From Pratylenchus scribneri (Eukaryota; Nematoda; Chromadorea; Rhabditida; Pratylenchidae): a stretch of DNA of 64,000 bases. How positions within the stretch are numbered: the first letter of the stretch is position 1; each line of letters starts with the position of its first letter. The notes under the pieces were generated by a model. The model ran no database searches, was not told the DNA's origin, and was given only the letters and a program-made list of their open reading frames with translations. The translations under genes and the position numbers were made by a program. Shown piece after piece: positions 11,401-24,187 of the stretch. The stretch spans positions 378,001-442,000 of the forward strand of contig JAQSEB010000078.1 in NCBI GenBank assembly GCA_030063045.1, read 5' to 3'.

Positions 11401-11790
11401 AAAAATTTATTTTAGGGTCGATTAATTAATTTCTTTAGGGAATAAGAATCTTATCTAGGCTAAAAAAATTTATTTTAGGGTCGATTAATTAATTTCTTTA
11501 GGGAATAAGAATCTTATCTAGGCTAAAAATTTTATTTTAGGGTCGATTAATTAATTTCTTTAGGGAATAAGAATCTTATCTAGGCTAAAAAAATTTATTT
11601 TAGGGTCGATTAATTAATTTCTTTAGGGAATAAGAATCTTATCTAGGCTAAAAAAATTTATTTTGAAATTTCTAAGTAACTTATAGGGTCAATTAATTAA
11701 TTTCTTTAGGGAATAAGAATCTTATCTTGGCTAAAAAAAATTTATTTTAGGGTCGATTAATTAATTTCTTTAGGGAATAAGAATCTTATC
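8412..11790 (+). repeat. 2,049-bp tandem segmental duplication
   Basis: Four rare landmarks recur at a constant 2,049-bp offset: AATAAAAATC (8,591/10,640), ATCCAGGC near 9,008/11,057, the 3-bp insertion AATCTTCTTATTAGG (9,336/11,385) and CTAAAAATTTTATTTT (9,481/11,530). By reading, 8,412-9,741 matches 10,461-11,790 without a difference (1,330 bp). The match is bounded on the left by an A-run difference and on the right by ATCTAGGC versus ATCCAGGC. Confidence 0.87.
9330..9345 (+). repeat. Unit with 3-bp CTT duplication
   Basis: Reads AATCTTCTTATTAGGC where other units have AATCTTATTAGGC. The only other occurrence I saw is at 11,385, within the 2,049-bp duplicate, so it is a good private marker of that event. 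Confidence 0.9.
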
Positions 11791-12456
11791 CAGGCTAAAA
11801 AAATTTATTTTAGGGTCGATTAATTAATTTCTTTAGGGAATAAGAATTTTATTAGGCTAAAAAAATTTATTTTAGGGTCGATTAATTAATTCCTTTAGGG
11901 AATAAGAATTTTATTAGGCTAAAAAAATTTATTTTAGGGTCGATTAATTAATTTCTTTAGGGAATAAGAATCTTATTAGGCTAAAAAAATTTATTTTAGG
12001 GTCAATTAATTAATTTCTTTAGGGAATAAGAATCTTATTAGGCTAAAAAAATTTATTTTAGGGTCGATTAATTAATTTCTTTAGGGAATAAGAATCTTAT
12101 CTAGGCTAAAAATTTTATTTTAGGGTCGATTAATTAATTTCTTTAGGGAATAAGAATCTTATCTAGGCTAAAAAAATTTATTTTAGGGTCGATTAATTAA
12201 TTTCTTTAGGGAATAAGAATCTTATCTAGGCTAAAAAAATTTATTTTGAAATTTCTAAGTAACTTATAGGGTCAATTAATTAATTTCTTTAGGGAATAAG
12301 AATCTTATCTTGGCTAAAAAAAATTTATTTTAGGGTCGATTAATTAATTTCTTTAGGGAATAAGAATCTTATCCAGGCTAAAAAAATTTATTTTAGGGTC
12401 GATTAATTAATTTCTTTAGGGAATAAGAATCTTATTAGGCTAAAAAAATTTATTTT

Positions 12457-13623
12457 AGAGTCAATTAATTAATTTCTTTAGGGAATAAGAATCTTATTAG
12501 GCTAAAAAAATTTATTTTAGGGTCGATTAATTAATTTCTTTAGGGAATAAGAATTTTATTAGGCTAAAAAAATTTATTTTAGGGTCGATTAATTAATTCC
12601 TTTAGGGAATAAGAATTTTATTAGGCTAAAAAAATTTATTTTAGGGTCGATTAATTAATTTCTTTAGGGAATAAGAATCTTATTAGGCTAAAAAAATTTA
12701 TTTTAGGGTCAATTAATTAATTTCTTTAGGGAATAAGAATCTTATTAGGCTAAAAAAATTTATTTTAGGGTCAATTAATTAATTTCTTTAGGGAATAAGA
12801 ATCTTATCTAGAAATTTCTAAGTAACTTATAGGGTCAATTAATTAATTTCTTTAGGGAATAAGAATCTTATCTAGGCTAAAAAAAATTTATTTTGAAATT
12901 TCTAAGTAACTTATAGGGTCAATTAATTAATGTCTTTAGGGAATAAGAATCTTATCTTGGCTAAAAAAATTTATTTTGAAATTTCTAAGTAACTTATAGG
13001 GTCAATTAATTAATGTCTTTAGGGAATAAGAATCTTATCTAGGCTAAAAAAAATTTATTTTAGGGTCGATTAATTAATTTCTTTAGGGAATAAGAATCTT
13101 ATTAGGCTAAAAAAATTTATTTTAGGGTCGATTAATTAATTTCTTTAGGGAATAAGAATCTTATTAGGCTAAAAAAATTTATTTTAGGGTCGATTAATTA
13201 ATTTCTTTAGGGAATAAGAATTTTATCTAGGCTAAAAAAATTTATTTTAGGGTCGATTAATTAATTTCTTTAGGGAATAAGAATCTTATTAGGCTAAAAA
13301 AATTTATTTTAGGGTCGATTAATTAATGTCTTTAGGGAATAAGAATTTTATCTAGGCTAAAAAAATTTATTTTAGGGTCGATTAATTAATTTCTTTAGGG
13401 AATAAGAATCTTATTAGGCTAAAAAAATTTATTTTAGGGTCGATTAATTAATGTCTTTAGGGAATAAGAATTTTATCTAGGCTAAAAAAATTTATTTTAG
13501 GGTCGATTAATTAATTTCTTTAGGGAATAAGAATCTTATTAGGCTAAAAAAATTTATTTTAGGGTCGATTAATTAATTTCTTTAGGGAATAAGAATCTTA
13601 TCTTGGCTAAAAAAATTTATTTT
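12457..13623 (+). repeat. Segment paralogous to 40,870-42,055
   Basis: Landmarks match in the same order: TTTAGAGTCAATT at 12,457/40,870, AATTCC at 12,599/41,012, a TAGGCTAAAAAAAA eight-A unit at 13,042/41,474, and a D start at 13,623/42,055. The offset is 28,413 bp left of the module-C deletion at 12,810 and 28,432 bp right of it. I saw no other indel between the landmarks. The same haplotype core also recurs near 44,587, 46,526 and 48,231. Confidence 0.82.
12767..12830 (+). repeat. 64-bp unit lacking module C (A-B-D)
   Basis: CTTATCTA is joined directly to GAAATTTCTAAG; 19 bp (GGCTAAAAAAATTTATTTT) are missing, which removes essentially all of module C and joins B to D. The corresponding unit in the paralogous segment near 41,220 is intact. 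The offset between the two segments changes from 28,413 to 28,432 bp across this point, exactly 19 bp. I saw no second example, so this is probably a recent event. Confidence 0.92.
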
Positions 13624-15705
13624 GAAATTTCTAAGTAACTTATAGGGTCAATTAATTAATTTCTTTAGGGAATAAGAATCTTATCTTGGCTAAAAAAAAT
13701 TTATTTTAGGGTCGATTAATTAATTTCTTTAGGGAATAAGAATCTTATCTAGGCTAAAAAAATTTATTTTAGGGTCGATTAATTAATTTCTTTAGGGAAT
13801 AAGAATCTTATCTAGGCTAAAAAAATTTATTTTAGGGTCGATTAATTAATTTCTTTAGGGAATAAGAATCTTATCTAGGCTAAAAAAATTTATTTTAGGG
13901 TCGATTAATTAATTTCTTTAGGGAATAAGAATCTTATCTTGGCTAAAAAAAATTTATTTTAGGGTCGATTAATTAATTTCTTTAGGGAATAAGAATCTTA
14001 TCCAGGCTAAAAAAATTTATTTTAGGGTCGATTAATTAATTTCTTTAGGGAATAAGAATCTTATTAGGCTAAAAAAATTTATTTTAGAGTCAATTAATTA
14101 ATTTCTTTAGGGAATAAGAATCTTATTAGGCTAAAAAAATTTATTTTAGGGTCGATTAATTAATTTCTTTAGGGAATAAGAATCTTATCTTGGCTAAAAA
14201 AAATTTATTTTAGGGTCGATTAATTAATTTCTTTAGGGAATAAGAATCTTATCCAGGCTAAAAAAATTTATTTTAGGGTCGATTAATTAATTTCTTTAGG
14301 GAATAAGAATCTTATTAGGCTAAAAAAATTTATTTTAGGGTCGATTAATTAATTTCTTTAGGGAATAAGAATCTTATCTAGGCTAAAAAAATTTATTTTA
14401 GGGTCGATTAATTAATTTCTTTAGGGAATAAGAATCTTATCTAGGCTAAAAAAATTTATTTTAGGGTCGATTAATTAATTTCTTTAGGGAATAAGAATCT
14501 TATCTAGGCTAAAAAAATTTATTTTAGGGTCGATTAATTAATTTCTTTAGGGAATAAGAATCTTATCTAGGCTAAAAAAATTTATTTTGAAATTTCTAAG
14601 TAACTTATAGGGTCAATTAATTAATTTCTTTAGGGAATAAGAATCTTATCTTGGCTAAAAAAAATTTATTTTAGGGTCGATTAATTAATTTCTTTAGGGA
14701 ATAAGAATCTTATCCAGGCTAAAAAAATTTATTTTAGGGTCGATTAATTAATTTCTTTAGGGAATAAGAATCTTATTAGGCTAAAAAAATTTATTTTAGA
14801 GTCAATTAATTAATTTCTTTAGGGAATAAGAATCTTATTAGGCTAAAAAAATTTATTTTAGGGTCGATTAATTAATTTCTTTAGGGAATAAGAATCTTAT
14901 CTAGGCTAAAAAAATTTATTTTAGGGTCGATTAATTAATTTCTTTAGGGAATAAGAATCTTATCTAGGCTAAAAAAATTTATTTTGAAATTTCTAAGTAA
15001 CTTATAGGGTCAATTAATTAATTTCTTTAGGGAATAAGAATCTTATTTAGGCTAAAAAAATTTATTTTAGGGTCGATTAATTAATTTCTTTAGGGAATAA
15101 GAATCTTATTAGGCTAAAAAAATTTATTTTAGGGTCGATTAATTAATTTCTTTAGGGAATAAGAATCTTATCTAGGCTAAAAAAATTTATTTTAGGGTCG
15201 ATTAATTAATTTCTTTAGGGAATAAGAATCTTATCTAGGCTAAAAAAATTTATTTTAGGGTCGATTAATTAATTTCTTTAGGGAATAAGAATCTTATCTA
15301 GGCTAAAAAAATTTATTTTAGGGTCGATTAATTAATTTCTTTAGGGAATAAGAATCTTATCTAGGCTAAAAAAATTTATTTTGAAATTTCTAAGTAACTT
15401 ATAGGGTCAATTAATTAATTTCTTTAGGGAATAAGAATCTTATCTTGGCTAAAAAAAATTTATTTTAGGGTCGATTAATTAATTTCTTTAGGGAATAAGA
15501 ATCTTATCCAGGCTAAAAAAATTTATTTTAGGGTCGATTAATTAAATTCTTTAGGGAATAAGAATCTTATTAGGCTAAAAAAATTTATTTTGAAATTTCT
15601 AAGTAACTTATAGGGTCAATTAATTAATGTCTTTAGGGAATAAGAATCTTATCTAGGCTAAAAAAATTTATTTTAGGGTCGATTAATTAATGTCTTTAGG
15701 GAATA

Positions 15706-17127
15706 CGAATCTTATTAGGCTAAAAAAATTTATTTTAGGGTCGATTAATTAATTTCTTTAGGGAATAAGAATCTTATCTTGGCTAAAAAAATTTATTTTA
15801 GGGCCGATTAATTAATTTCTTTAGGGAATAAGAATCTTATTAGGCTAAAAAAATTTATTTTAGGGTCGATTAATTAATGTCTTTAGGGAATAAGAATTTT
15901 ATCTAGGCTAAAAAAATTTATTTTAGGGTCGATTAATTAATTTCTTTAGGGAATAAGAATCTTATCTAGGCTAAAAAAATTTATTTTAGGGTCGATTAAT
16001 TAATTTCTTTAGGGAATAAGAATCTTATCTAGGCTAAAAAAATTTATTTTGAAATTTCTAAGTAACTTATAGGGTCAATTAATTAATTTCTTTAGGGAAT
16101 AAGAATCTTATTTAGGCTAAAAAAATTTATTTTAGGGTCGATTAATTAATTTCTTTAGGGAATAAGAATCTTATTAGGCTAAAAAAATTTATTTTAGGGT
16201 CGATTAATTAATTTCTTTAGGGAATAAGAATCTTATCTAGGCTAAAAAAAATTTATTTTAGGGTCGATTAATTAATTTCTTTAGGGAATAAGAATCTTAT
16301 CTAGGCTAAAAAAATTTATTTTAGGGTCGATTAATTAATTTCTTTAGGGAATAAGAATCTTATCTAGGCTAAAAAAATTTATTTTAGGGTCGATTAATTA
16401 ATGTCTTTAGGGAATACGAATCTTATTAGGCTAAAAAAATTTATTTTAGGGTCGATTAATTAATTTCTTTAGGGAATAAGAATCTTATCTTGGCTAAAAA
16501 AATTTATTTTAGGGCCGATTAATTAATTTCTTTAGGGAATAAGAATCTTATTAGGCTAAAAAAATTTATTTTAGGGTCGATTAATTAATGTCTTTAGGGA
16601 ATAAGAATTTTATCTAGGCTAAAAAAATTTATTTTAGGGTCGATTAATTAATTTCTTTAGGGAATAAGAATCTTATCTAGGCTAAAAAAATTTATTTTAG
16701 GGTCGATTAATTAATTTCTTTAGGGAATAAGAATCTTATCTAGGCTAAAAAAATTTATTTTGAAATTTCTAAGTAACTTATAGGGTCAATTAATTAATTT
16801 CTTTAGGGAATAAGAATCTTATTTAGGCTAAAAAAATTTATTTTAGGGTCGATTAATTAATTTCTTTAGGGAATAAGAATCTTATTAGGCTAAAAAAATT
16901 TATTTTAGGGTCGATTAATTAATTTCTTTAGGGAATAAGAATCTTATCTAGGCTAAAAAAATTTATTTTAGGGTCGATTAATTAATTTCTTTAGGGAATA
17001 AGAATCTTATCTAGGCTAAAAAAATTTATTTTAGGGTCGATTAATTAATTTCTTTAGGGAATAAGAATCTTATCTAGGCTAAAAAAATTTATTTTAGGGT
17101 CGATTAATTAATTTCTTTAGGGAATAA
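15706..17127 (+). repeat. 711-bp tandem duplication marked by AATACGAATC and AGGGCCGATT
   Basis: Two rare variants recur 711 bp apart: AATACGAATC (15,706/16,417) and GGGCCGATT (15,801/16,512). Unit order between them is the same until an A-run difference near 16,255 (eight A in the left copy, seven in the right). Single copies of the same marker pair appear near 47,428 and 53,185 in block V. Confidence 0.82.
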
Positions 17128-18567
17128 GAATCTTATCTAGGCTAAAAAAATTTATTTTGAAATTTCTAAGTAACTTATAGGGTCAATTAATTAATTTCTT
17201 TAGGGAATAAGAATCTTATCTTGGCTAAAAAAAATTTATTTTAGGGTCGATTAATTAATTTCTTTAGGGAATAAGAATCTTATCCAGGCTAAAAAAATTT
17301 ATTTTAGGGTCGATTAATTAATTTCTTTAGGGAATAAGAATCTTATTAGGCTAAAAAAATTTATTTTGAAATTTCTAAGTAACTTATAGGGTCAATTAAT
17401 TAATGTCTTTAGGGAATAAGAATCTTATCTAGGCTAAAAAAATTTATTTTAGGGTCGATTAATTAATGTCTTTAGGGAATAAGAATCTTATTAGGCTAAA
17501 AAAATTTATTTTAGGGTCGATTAATTAATGTCTTTAGGGAATAAGAATTTTATCTAGGCTAAAAAAATTTATTTTAGGGTCGATTAATTAATTTCTTTAG
17601 GGAATAAGAATCTTATTAGGCTAAAAAAATTTATTTTAGGGTCGATTAATTAATGTCTTTAGGGAATAAGAATTTTATCTAGGCTAAAAAAATTTATTTT
17701 AGGGTCGATTAATTAATTTCTTTAGGGAATAAGAATCTTATTAGGCTAAAAAAATTTATTTTAGGGTCGATTAATTAATTTCTTTAGGGAATAAGAATCT
17801 TATTAGGCTAAAAAAATTTATTTTAGGGTCGATTAATTAATTTCTTTAGGGAATAAGAATCTTATCTTGGCTAAAAAAATTTATTTTGAAATTTCTAAGT
17901 AACTTATAGGGTCAATTAATTAATGTCTTTAGGGAATAAGAATCTTATCTTGGCTAAAAAAATTTATTTTGGGGTCAATTAATTAATTTCTTTAGGGAAT
18001 AAAAATCTTATCTAGGCTAAAAAAATTTATTTTGAAATTTCTAAGTAACTTATAGGGTCAATTAATTAATGTCTTTAGGGAATAAGAATCTTATCTAGGC
18101 TAAAAAAATTTATTTTGAAATTTCTAAGTAACTTATAGGGTCAATTAATTAATGTCTTTAGGGAATAAGAATCTTATCTAGGCTAAAAAAATTTATTTTA
18201 GGGTCGATAATTAATGTCTTTAGGGAATAAGAATCTTATTAGGCTAAAAAAATTTATTTTGAAATTTCTAAGTAACTTATAGGGTCAATTAATTAATGTC
18301 TTTAGGGAATAAGAATCTTATCTAGGCTAAAAAAATTTATTTTAGGGTCGATTAATTAATTTCTTTAGGGAATAAGAATCTTATCTTGGCTAAAAAAATT
18401 TATTTTAGGGTCGATTAATTAATTTCTTTAGGGAATAAAAATCTTATTAGGCTAAAAAAATTTATTTTAGGGTCGATTAATTAATTTCTTTAGGGAATAA
18501 GAATCTTATCTTGGCTAAAAAAATTTATTTTAGGGTCGATTAATTAATGTCTTTAGGGAATAAGAAT

Positions 18568-21523
18568 CGTATCTTGGCTAAAAAAATTTATTTTGAAATT
18601 TCTAATAACTTATAGGGTCAATTAATTAATGTCTTTAGGGAATAAGAATCTTATCTTGGCTAAAAAAATTTATTTTGAAATTTCTAAGTAACTTATAGGG
18701 TCAATTAATTAATGTCTTTAGGGAATAAGAATCTTATCTTGGCTAAAAAAATTTATTTTGAAATTTCTAAGTAACTTATAGGGTCAATTAATTAATGTCT
18801 TTAGGGAATAAGAATCTTATCTTGGCTAAAAAAATTTATTTTGAAATTTCTAAGTAACTTATAGGGTCAATTAATTAATGTCTTTAGGGAATAAGAATCT
18901 TATCTAGGCTAAAAAAATTTATTTTAGGGTCGATTAATTAATGTCTTTAGGGAATAAGAATCTTATCTAGGCTAAAAAAATTTATTTTAGGGTCAATTAA
19001 TTAATGTCTTTAGGGAATAAGAATCTTATTAGGCTAAAAAAATTTATTTTGGGGTCAATTAATTAATTTCTTTAGGGAATAAAAATCTTATCTAGGCTAA
19101 AAAAATTTATTTTGAAATTTCTAAGTAACTTATAGGGTCAATTAATTAATGTCTTTAGGGAATAAGAATCTTATCTAGGCTAAAAAAATTTATTTTGAAA
19201 TTTCTAAGTAACTTATAGGGTCAATTAATTAATGTCTTTAGGGAATAAGAATCTTATCTAGGCTAAAAAAATTTATTTTAGGGTCGATTAATTAATTTCT
19301 TTAGGGAATAAGAATCTTATCTTGGCTAAAAAAATTTATTTTGAAATTTCTAAGTAACTTATAGGGTCAATTAATTAATGTCTTTAGGGAATAAGAATCT
19401 TATCTAGGCTAAAAAAATTTATTTTAGGGTCGATTAATTAATGTCTTTAGGGAATAAGAATCTTATTAGGCTAAAAAAATTTATTTTAGGGTCGATTAAT
19501 TAATTTTTTTAGGGAATAAGAATCTTATTAGGCTAAAAAAAATTTATTTTAGGGTCAATTAATTAATTTCTTTAGGGAATAAGAATCTTATTAGGCTAAA
19601 AAAATTTATTTTAGGGTCAATTAATTAATTTCTTTAGGGAATAAGAATCTTATCTAGGCTAAAAAAATTTATTTTAGGGTCGATTAATTAATTTTTTTAG
19701 GGAATAAGAATCTTATTAGGCTAAAAAAAATTTATTTTAGGGTCAATTAATTAATTTCTTTAGGGAATAAGAATCTTATTAGGCTAAAAAAATTTATTTT
19801 AGGGTCAATTAATTAATTTCTTTAGGGAATAAGAATCTTATTAGGCTAAAAAAATTTATTTTAGGGTCGATTAATTAATTTCTTTAGGGAATAAGAATCT
19901 TATCTTGGCTAAAAAAATTTATTTTAGGGTCAATTAATTAATTTCTTTAGGGAATAAGAATCTTATTAGGCTAAAAAAATTTATTTTAGGGTCGATTAAT
20001 TAATTTCTTTAGGGAATAAGAATCTTATCTAGGCTAAAAAAATTTATTTTGAAATTTCTAAGTAACTTATAGGGTCAATTAATTAATGTCTTTAGGGAAT
20101 AAGAATCTTATCTAGGCTAAAAAAATTTATTTTGAAATTTCTAAGTAACTTATAGGGTCAATTAATTAATGTCTTTAGGGAATAAGAATCTTATTAGGCT
20201 AAAAAAATTTATTTTAGGGTCGATTAATTAATGTCTTTAGGGAATAAGAATCTTATTAGGCTAAAAAAATTTATTTTAGGGTCGATTAATTAATTTTTTT
20301 AGGGAATAAGAATCTTATTAGGCTAAAAAAATTTATTTTAGGGTCAATTAATTAATTTCTTTAGGGAATAAGAATCTTATTAGGCTAAAAAAATTTATTT
20401 TAGAGTCAATTAATTAATTTCTTTAGGGAATAAGAATCTTATCTTGGCTAAAAAATTTATTTTGAAATTTCTAAGTAACTTATAGGGTCAATTAATTAAT
20501 TTCTTTAGGGAATAAGAATCTTATCTAGGCTAAAAAAAATTTATTTTGAAATTTCTAAGTAACTTATATGGTCAATTAATTAATGTCTTTAGGGAATAAG
20601 AATCTTATCTTGGCTAAAAAAATTTATTTTGAAATTTCTAAGTAACTTATAGGGTCGATTAATTAATGTCTTTAGGGAATAAGAATTTTATCTAGGCTAA
20701 AAAAATTTATTTTAGGGTCGATTAATTAATGTCTTTAGGGAATAAGAATCTTATCTAGGCTAAAAAAATTTATTTTAGGGTCGATTAATTAATGTCTTTA
20801 GGGAATAAGAATCTTATCTAGGCTAAAAAAATTTATTTTAGGGTCGATTAATTAATTTCTTTAGGGAATAAGAATCTTATCTTGGCTAAAAAAATTTATT
20901 TTAGGGTCGATTAATTAATTTCTTTAGGGAATAAAAATCTTATTAGGCTAAAAAAATTTATTTTAGGGTCGATTAATTAATTTCTTTAGGGAATAAGAAT
21001 CTTATCTTGGCTAAAAAAATTTATTTTAGGGTCGATTAATTAATGTCTTTAGGGAATAAGAATCGTATCTTGGCTAAAAAAATTTATTTTGAAATTTCTA
21101 AGTAACTTATAGGGTCGATTAATTAATGTCTTTAGGGAATAAGAATTTTATCTAGGCTAAAAAAATTTATTTTAGGGTCGATTAATTAATGTCTTTAGGG
21201 AATAAGAATCTTATCTAGGCTAAAAAAATTTATTTTAGGGTCGATTAATTAATGTCTTTAGGGAATAAGAATCTTATCTAGGCTAAAAAAATTTATTTTA
21301 GGGTCGATTAATTAATTTCTTTAGGGAATAAGAATCTTATCTTGGCTAAAAAAATTTATTTTAGGGTCGATTAATTAATTTCTTTAGGGAATAAAAATCT
21401 TATTAGGCTAAAAAAATTTATTTTAGGGTCGATTAATTAATTTCTTTAGGGAATAAGAATCTTATCTTGGCTAAAAAAATTTATTTTAGGGTCGATTAAT
21501 TAATGTCTTTAGGGAATAAGAAT
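18568..21523 (+). repeat. Block III HOR copy 1 (2,956 bp)
   Basis: Measured from the CG of AATCGTATC to the equivalent site in the next copy. It carries TTTTGGGGTCAATT at 19,051 and ends in a tandem pair of a 460-bp seven-unit cassette. The corresponding ATGTAGGC unit of later copies reads ATCTAGGC here. Confidence 0.82.
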
Positions 21524-21574
21524 CGTATCTTGGCTAAAAAAATTTATTTTGAAATTTCTAATAACTTATAGGGT
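20655..21574 (+). repeat. 460-bp seven-unit cassette, tandem pair
   Basis: Seven units of 63, 63, 63, 63, 62, 63 and 83 bp (sum 460) occur twice in tandem; the CGTATC marker is at 21,064 and 21,524. The order is TTTTATCTAGGC, CTAGGC, CTAGGC, CTTGGC, AATAAAAATC/TTAGGC, CTTGGC, CGTATCTTGGC plus D. The second cassette's D has the 2-bp deletion TCTAATAAC, the first does not. Outer limits are approximate to within a few bases. Blocks III copies 3 and 4 have it once. Confidence 0.82.
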
Positions 21575-24187
21575 CAATTAATTAATGTCTTTAGGGAATA
21601 AGAATCTTATCTTGGCTAAAAAAATTTATTTTGAAATTTCTAAGTAACTTATAGGGTCAATTAATTAATGTCTTTAGGGAATAAGAATCTTATCTTGGCT
21701 AAAAAAATTTATTTTGAAATTTCTAAGTAACTTATAGGGTCAATTAATTAATGTCTTTAGGGAATAAGAATCTTATCTTGGCTAAAAAAATTTATTTTGA
21801 AATTTCTAAGTAACTTATAGGGTCAATTAATTAATGTCTTTAGGGAATAAGAATCTTATCTAGGCTAAAAAAATTTATTTTAGGGTCGATTAATTAATGT
21901 CTTTAGGGAATAAGAATCTTATGTAGGCTAAAAAAATTTATTTTAGGGTCAATTAATTAATGTCTTTAGGGAATAAGAATCTTATTAGGCTAAAAAAATT
22001 TATTTTGGGGTCAATTAATTAATTTCTTTAGGGAATAAAAATCTTATCTAGGCTAAAAAAATTTATTTTGAAATTTCTAAGTAACTTATAGGGTCAATTA
22101 ATTAATGTCTTTAGGGAATAAGAATCTTATCTAGGCTAAAAAAATTTATTTTGAAATTTCTAAGTAACTTATAGGGTCAATTAATTAATGTCTTTAGGGA
22201 ATAAGAATCTTATCTAGGCTAAAAAAATTTATTTTAGGGTCGATTAATTAATTTCTTTAGGGAATAAGAATCTTATCTTGGCTAAAAAAATTTATTTTGA
22301 AATTTCTAAGTAACTTATAGGGTCAATTAATTAATGTCTTTAGGGAATAAGAATCTTATCTAGGCTAAAAAAATTTATTTTAGGGTCGATTAATTAATGT
22401 CTTTAGGGAATAAGAATCTTATTAGGCTAAAAAAATTTATTTTAGGGTCGATTAATTAATTTTTTTAGGGAATAAGAATCTTATTAGGCTAAAAAAAATT
22501 TATTTTAGGGTCAATTAATTAATTTCTTTAGGGAATAAGAATCTTATTAGGCTAAAAAAATTTATTTTAGGGTCAATTAATTAATTTCTTTAGGGAATAA
22601 GAATCTTATCTAGGCTAAAAAAATTTATTTTAGGGTCGATTAATTAATTTTTTTAGGGAATAAGAATCTTATTAGGCTAAAAAAAATTTATTTTAGGGTC
22701 AATTAATTAATTTCTTTAGGGAATAAGAATCTTATTAGGCTAAAAAAATTTATTTTAGGGTCAATTAATTAATTTCTTTAGGGAATAAGAATCTTATTAG
22801 GCTAAAAAAATTTATTTTAGGGTCGATTAATTAATTTCTTTAGGGAATAAGAATCTTATCTTGGCTAAAAAAATTTATTTTAGGGTCAATTAATTAATTT
22901 CTTTAGGGAATAAGAATCTTATTAGGCTAAAAAAAATTTATTTTAGGGTCAATTAATTAATTTCTTTAGGGAATAAGAATCTTATTAGGCTAAAAAAATT
23001 TATTTTAGGGTCAATTAATTAATTTATTTAGGGAATAAGAATCTTATTAGGCTAAAAAAATTTATTTTAGGGTCGATTAATTAATTTCTTTAGGGAATAA
23101 GAATCTTATCTTGGCTAAAAAAATTTATTTTAGGGTCAATTAATTAATTTCTTTAGGGAATAAGAATCTTATTAGGCTAAAAAAATTTATTTTAGGGTCG
23201 ATTAATTAATTTCTTTAGGGAATAAGAATCTTATCTAGGCTAAAAAAATTTATTTTGAAATTTCTAAGTAACTTATAGGGTCAATTAATTAATGTCTTTA
23301 GGGAATAAGAATCTTATCTAGGCTAAAAAAATTTATTTTGAAATTTCTAAGTAACTTATAGGGTCAATTAATTAATGTCTTTAGGGAATAAGAATCTTAT
23401 TAGGCTAAAAAAATTTATTTTAGGGTCGATTAATTAATGTCTTTAGGGAATAAGAATCTTATTAGGCTAAAAAAATTTATTTTAGGGTCGATTAATTAAT
23501 TTTTTTAGGGAATAAGAATCTTATTAGGCTAAAAAAATTTATTTTAGGGTCAATTAATTAATTTCTTTAGGGAATAAGAATCTTATTAGGCTAAAAAAAT
23601 TTATTTTAGGGTCAATTAATTAATTTCTTTAGGGAATAAGAATCTTATCTAGGCTAAAAAAAATTTATTTTGAAATTTCTAAGTAACTTATATGGTCAAT
23701 TAATTAATGTCTTTAGGGAATAAGAATCTTATCTTGGCTAAAAAAATTTATTTTGAAATTTCTAAGTAACTTATAGGGTCGATTAATTAATGTCTTTAGG
23801 GAATAAGAATTTTATCTAGGCTAAAAAAATTTATTTTAGGGTCGATTAATTAATGTCTTTAGGGAATAAGAATCTTATCTAGGCTAAAAAAATTTATTTT
23901 AGGGTCGATTAATTAATGTCTTTAGGGAATAAGAATCTTATCTAGGCTAAAAAAATTTATTTTAGGGTCGATTAATTAATTTCTTTAGGGAATAAGAATC
24001 TTATCTTGGCTAAAAAAATTTATTTTAGGGTCGATTAATTAATTTCTTTAGGGAATAAAAATCTTATTAGGCTAAAAAAATTTATTTTAGGGTCGATTAA
24101 TTAATTTCTTTAGGGAATAAGAATCTTATCTTGGCTAAAAAAATTTATTTTAGGGTCGATTAATTAATGTCTTTAGGGAATAAGAAT
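21524..24187 (+). repeat. Block III HOR copy 2 (2,664 bp)
   Basis: Landmarks ATGTAGGC (21,921), TTTTGGGGTCAATT (22,007) and AATTTATTTAGGG (23,021) reappear in copy 3. Length confirmed by three landmark pairs giving 2,664 bp. Confidence 0.85.

Larger units (their letters stand above)
3972..17387. repeat. Block II: TCGA/AATTTC short-unit block
   Basis: Mostly 62- and 63-bp units with TCGATT and AATTTC, with an 83-bp unit every several units. Private marks are CTTTAGAGAATAAG, GAATTTTATCTAGGCTT, AATCTTTTCTAGGC, ATCCAGGC, TTTAGAGTCAATT, AATTCCTTTAGGG and CTAAAAATTTTATTTT. From about 12,890 to 17,387 units with AATGTC and GAATTTTATC alternate with TTAGGC units. Several tandem segmental duplications lie inside (459, 2,049 and 711 bp). 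Both limits are approximate. Confidence 0.75.
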
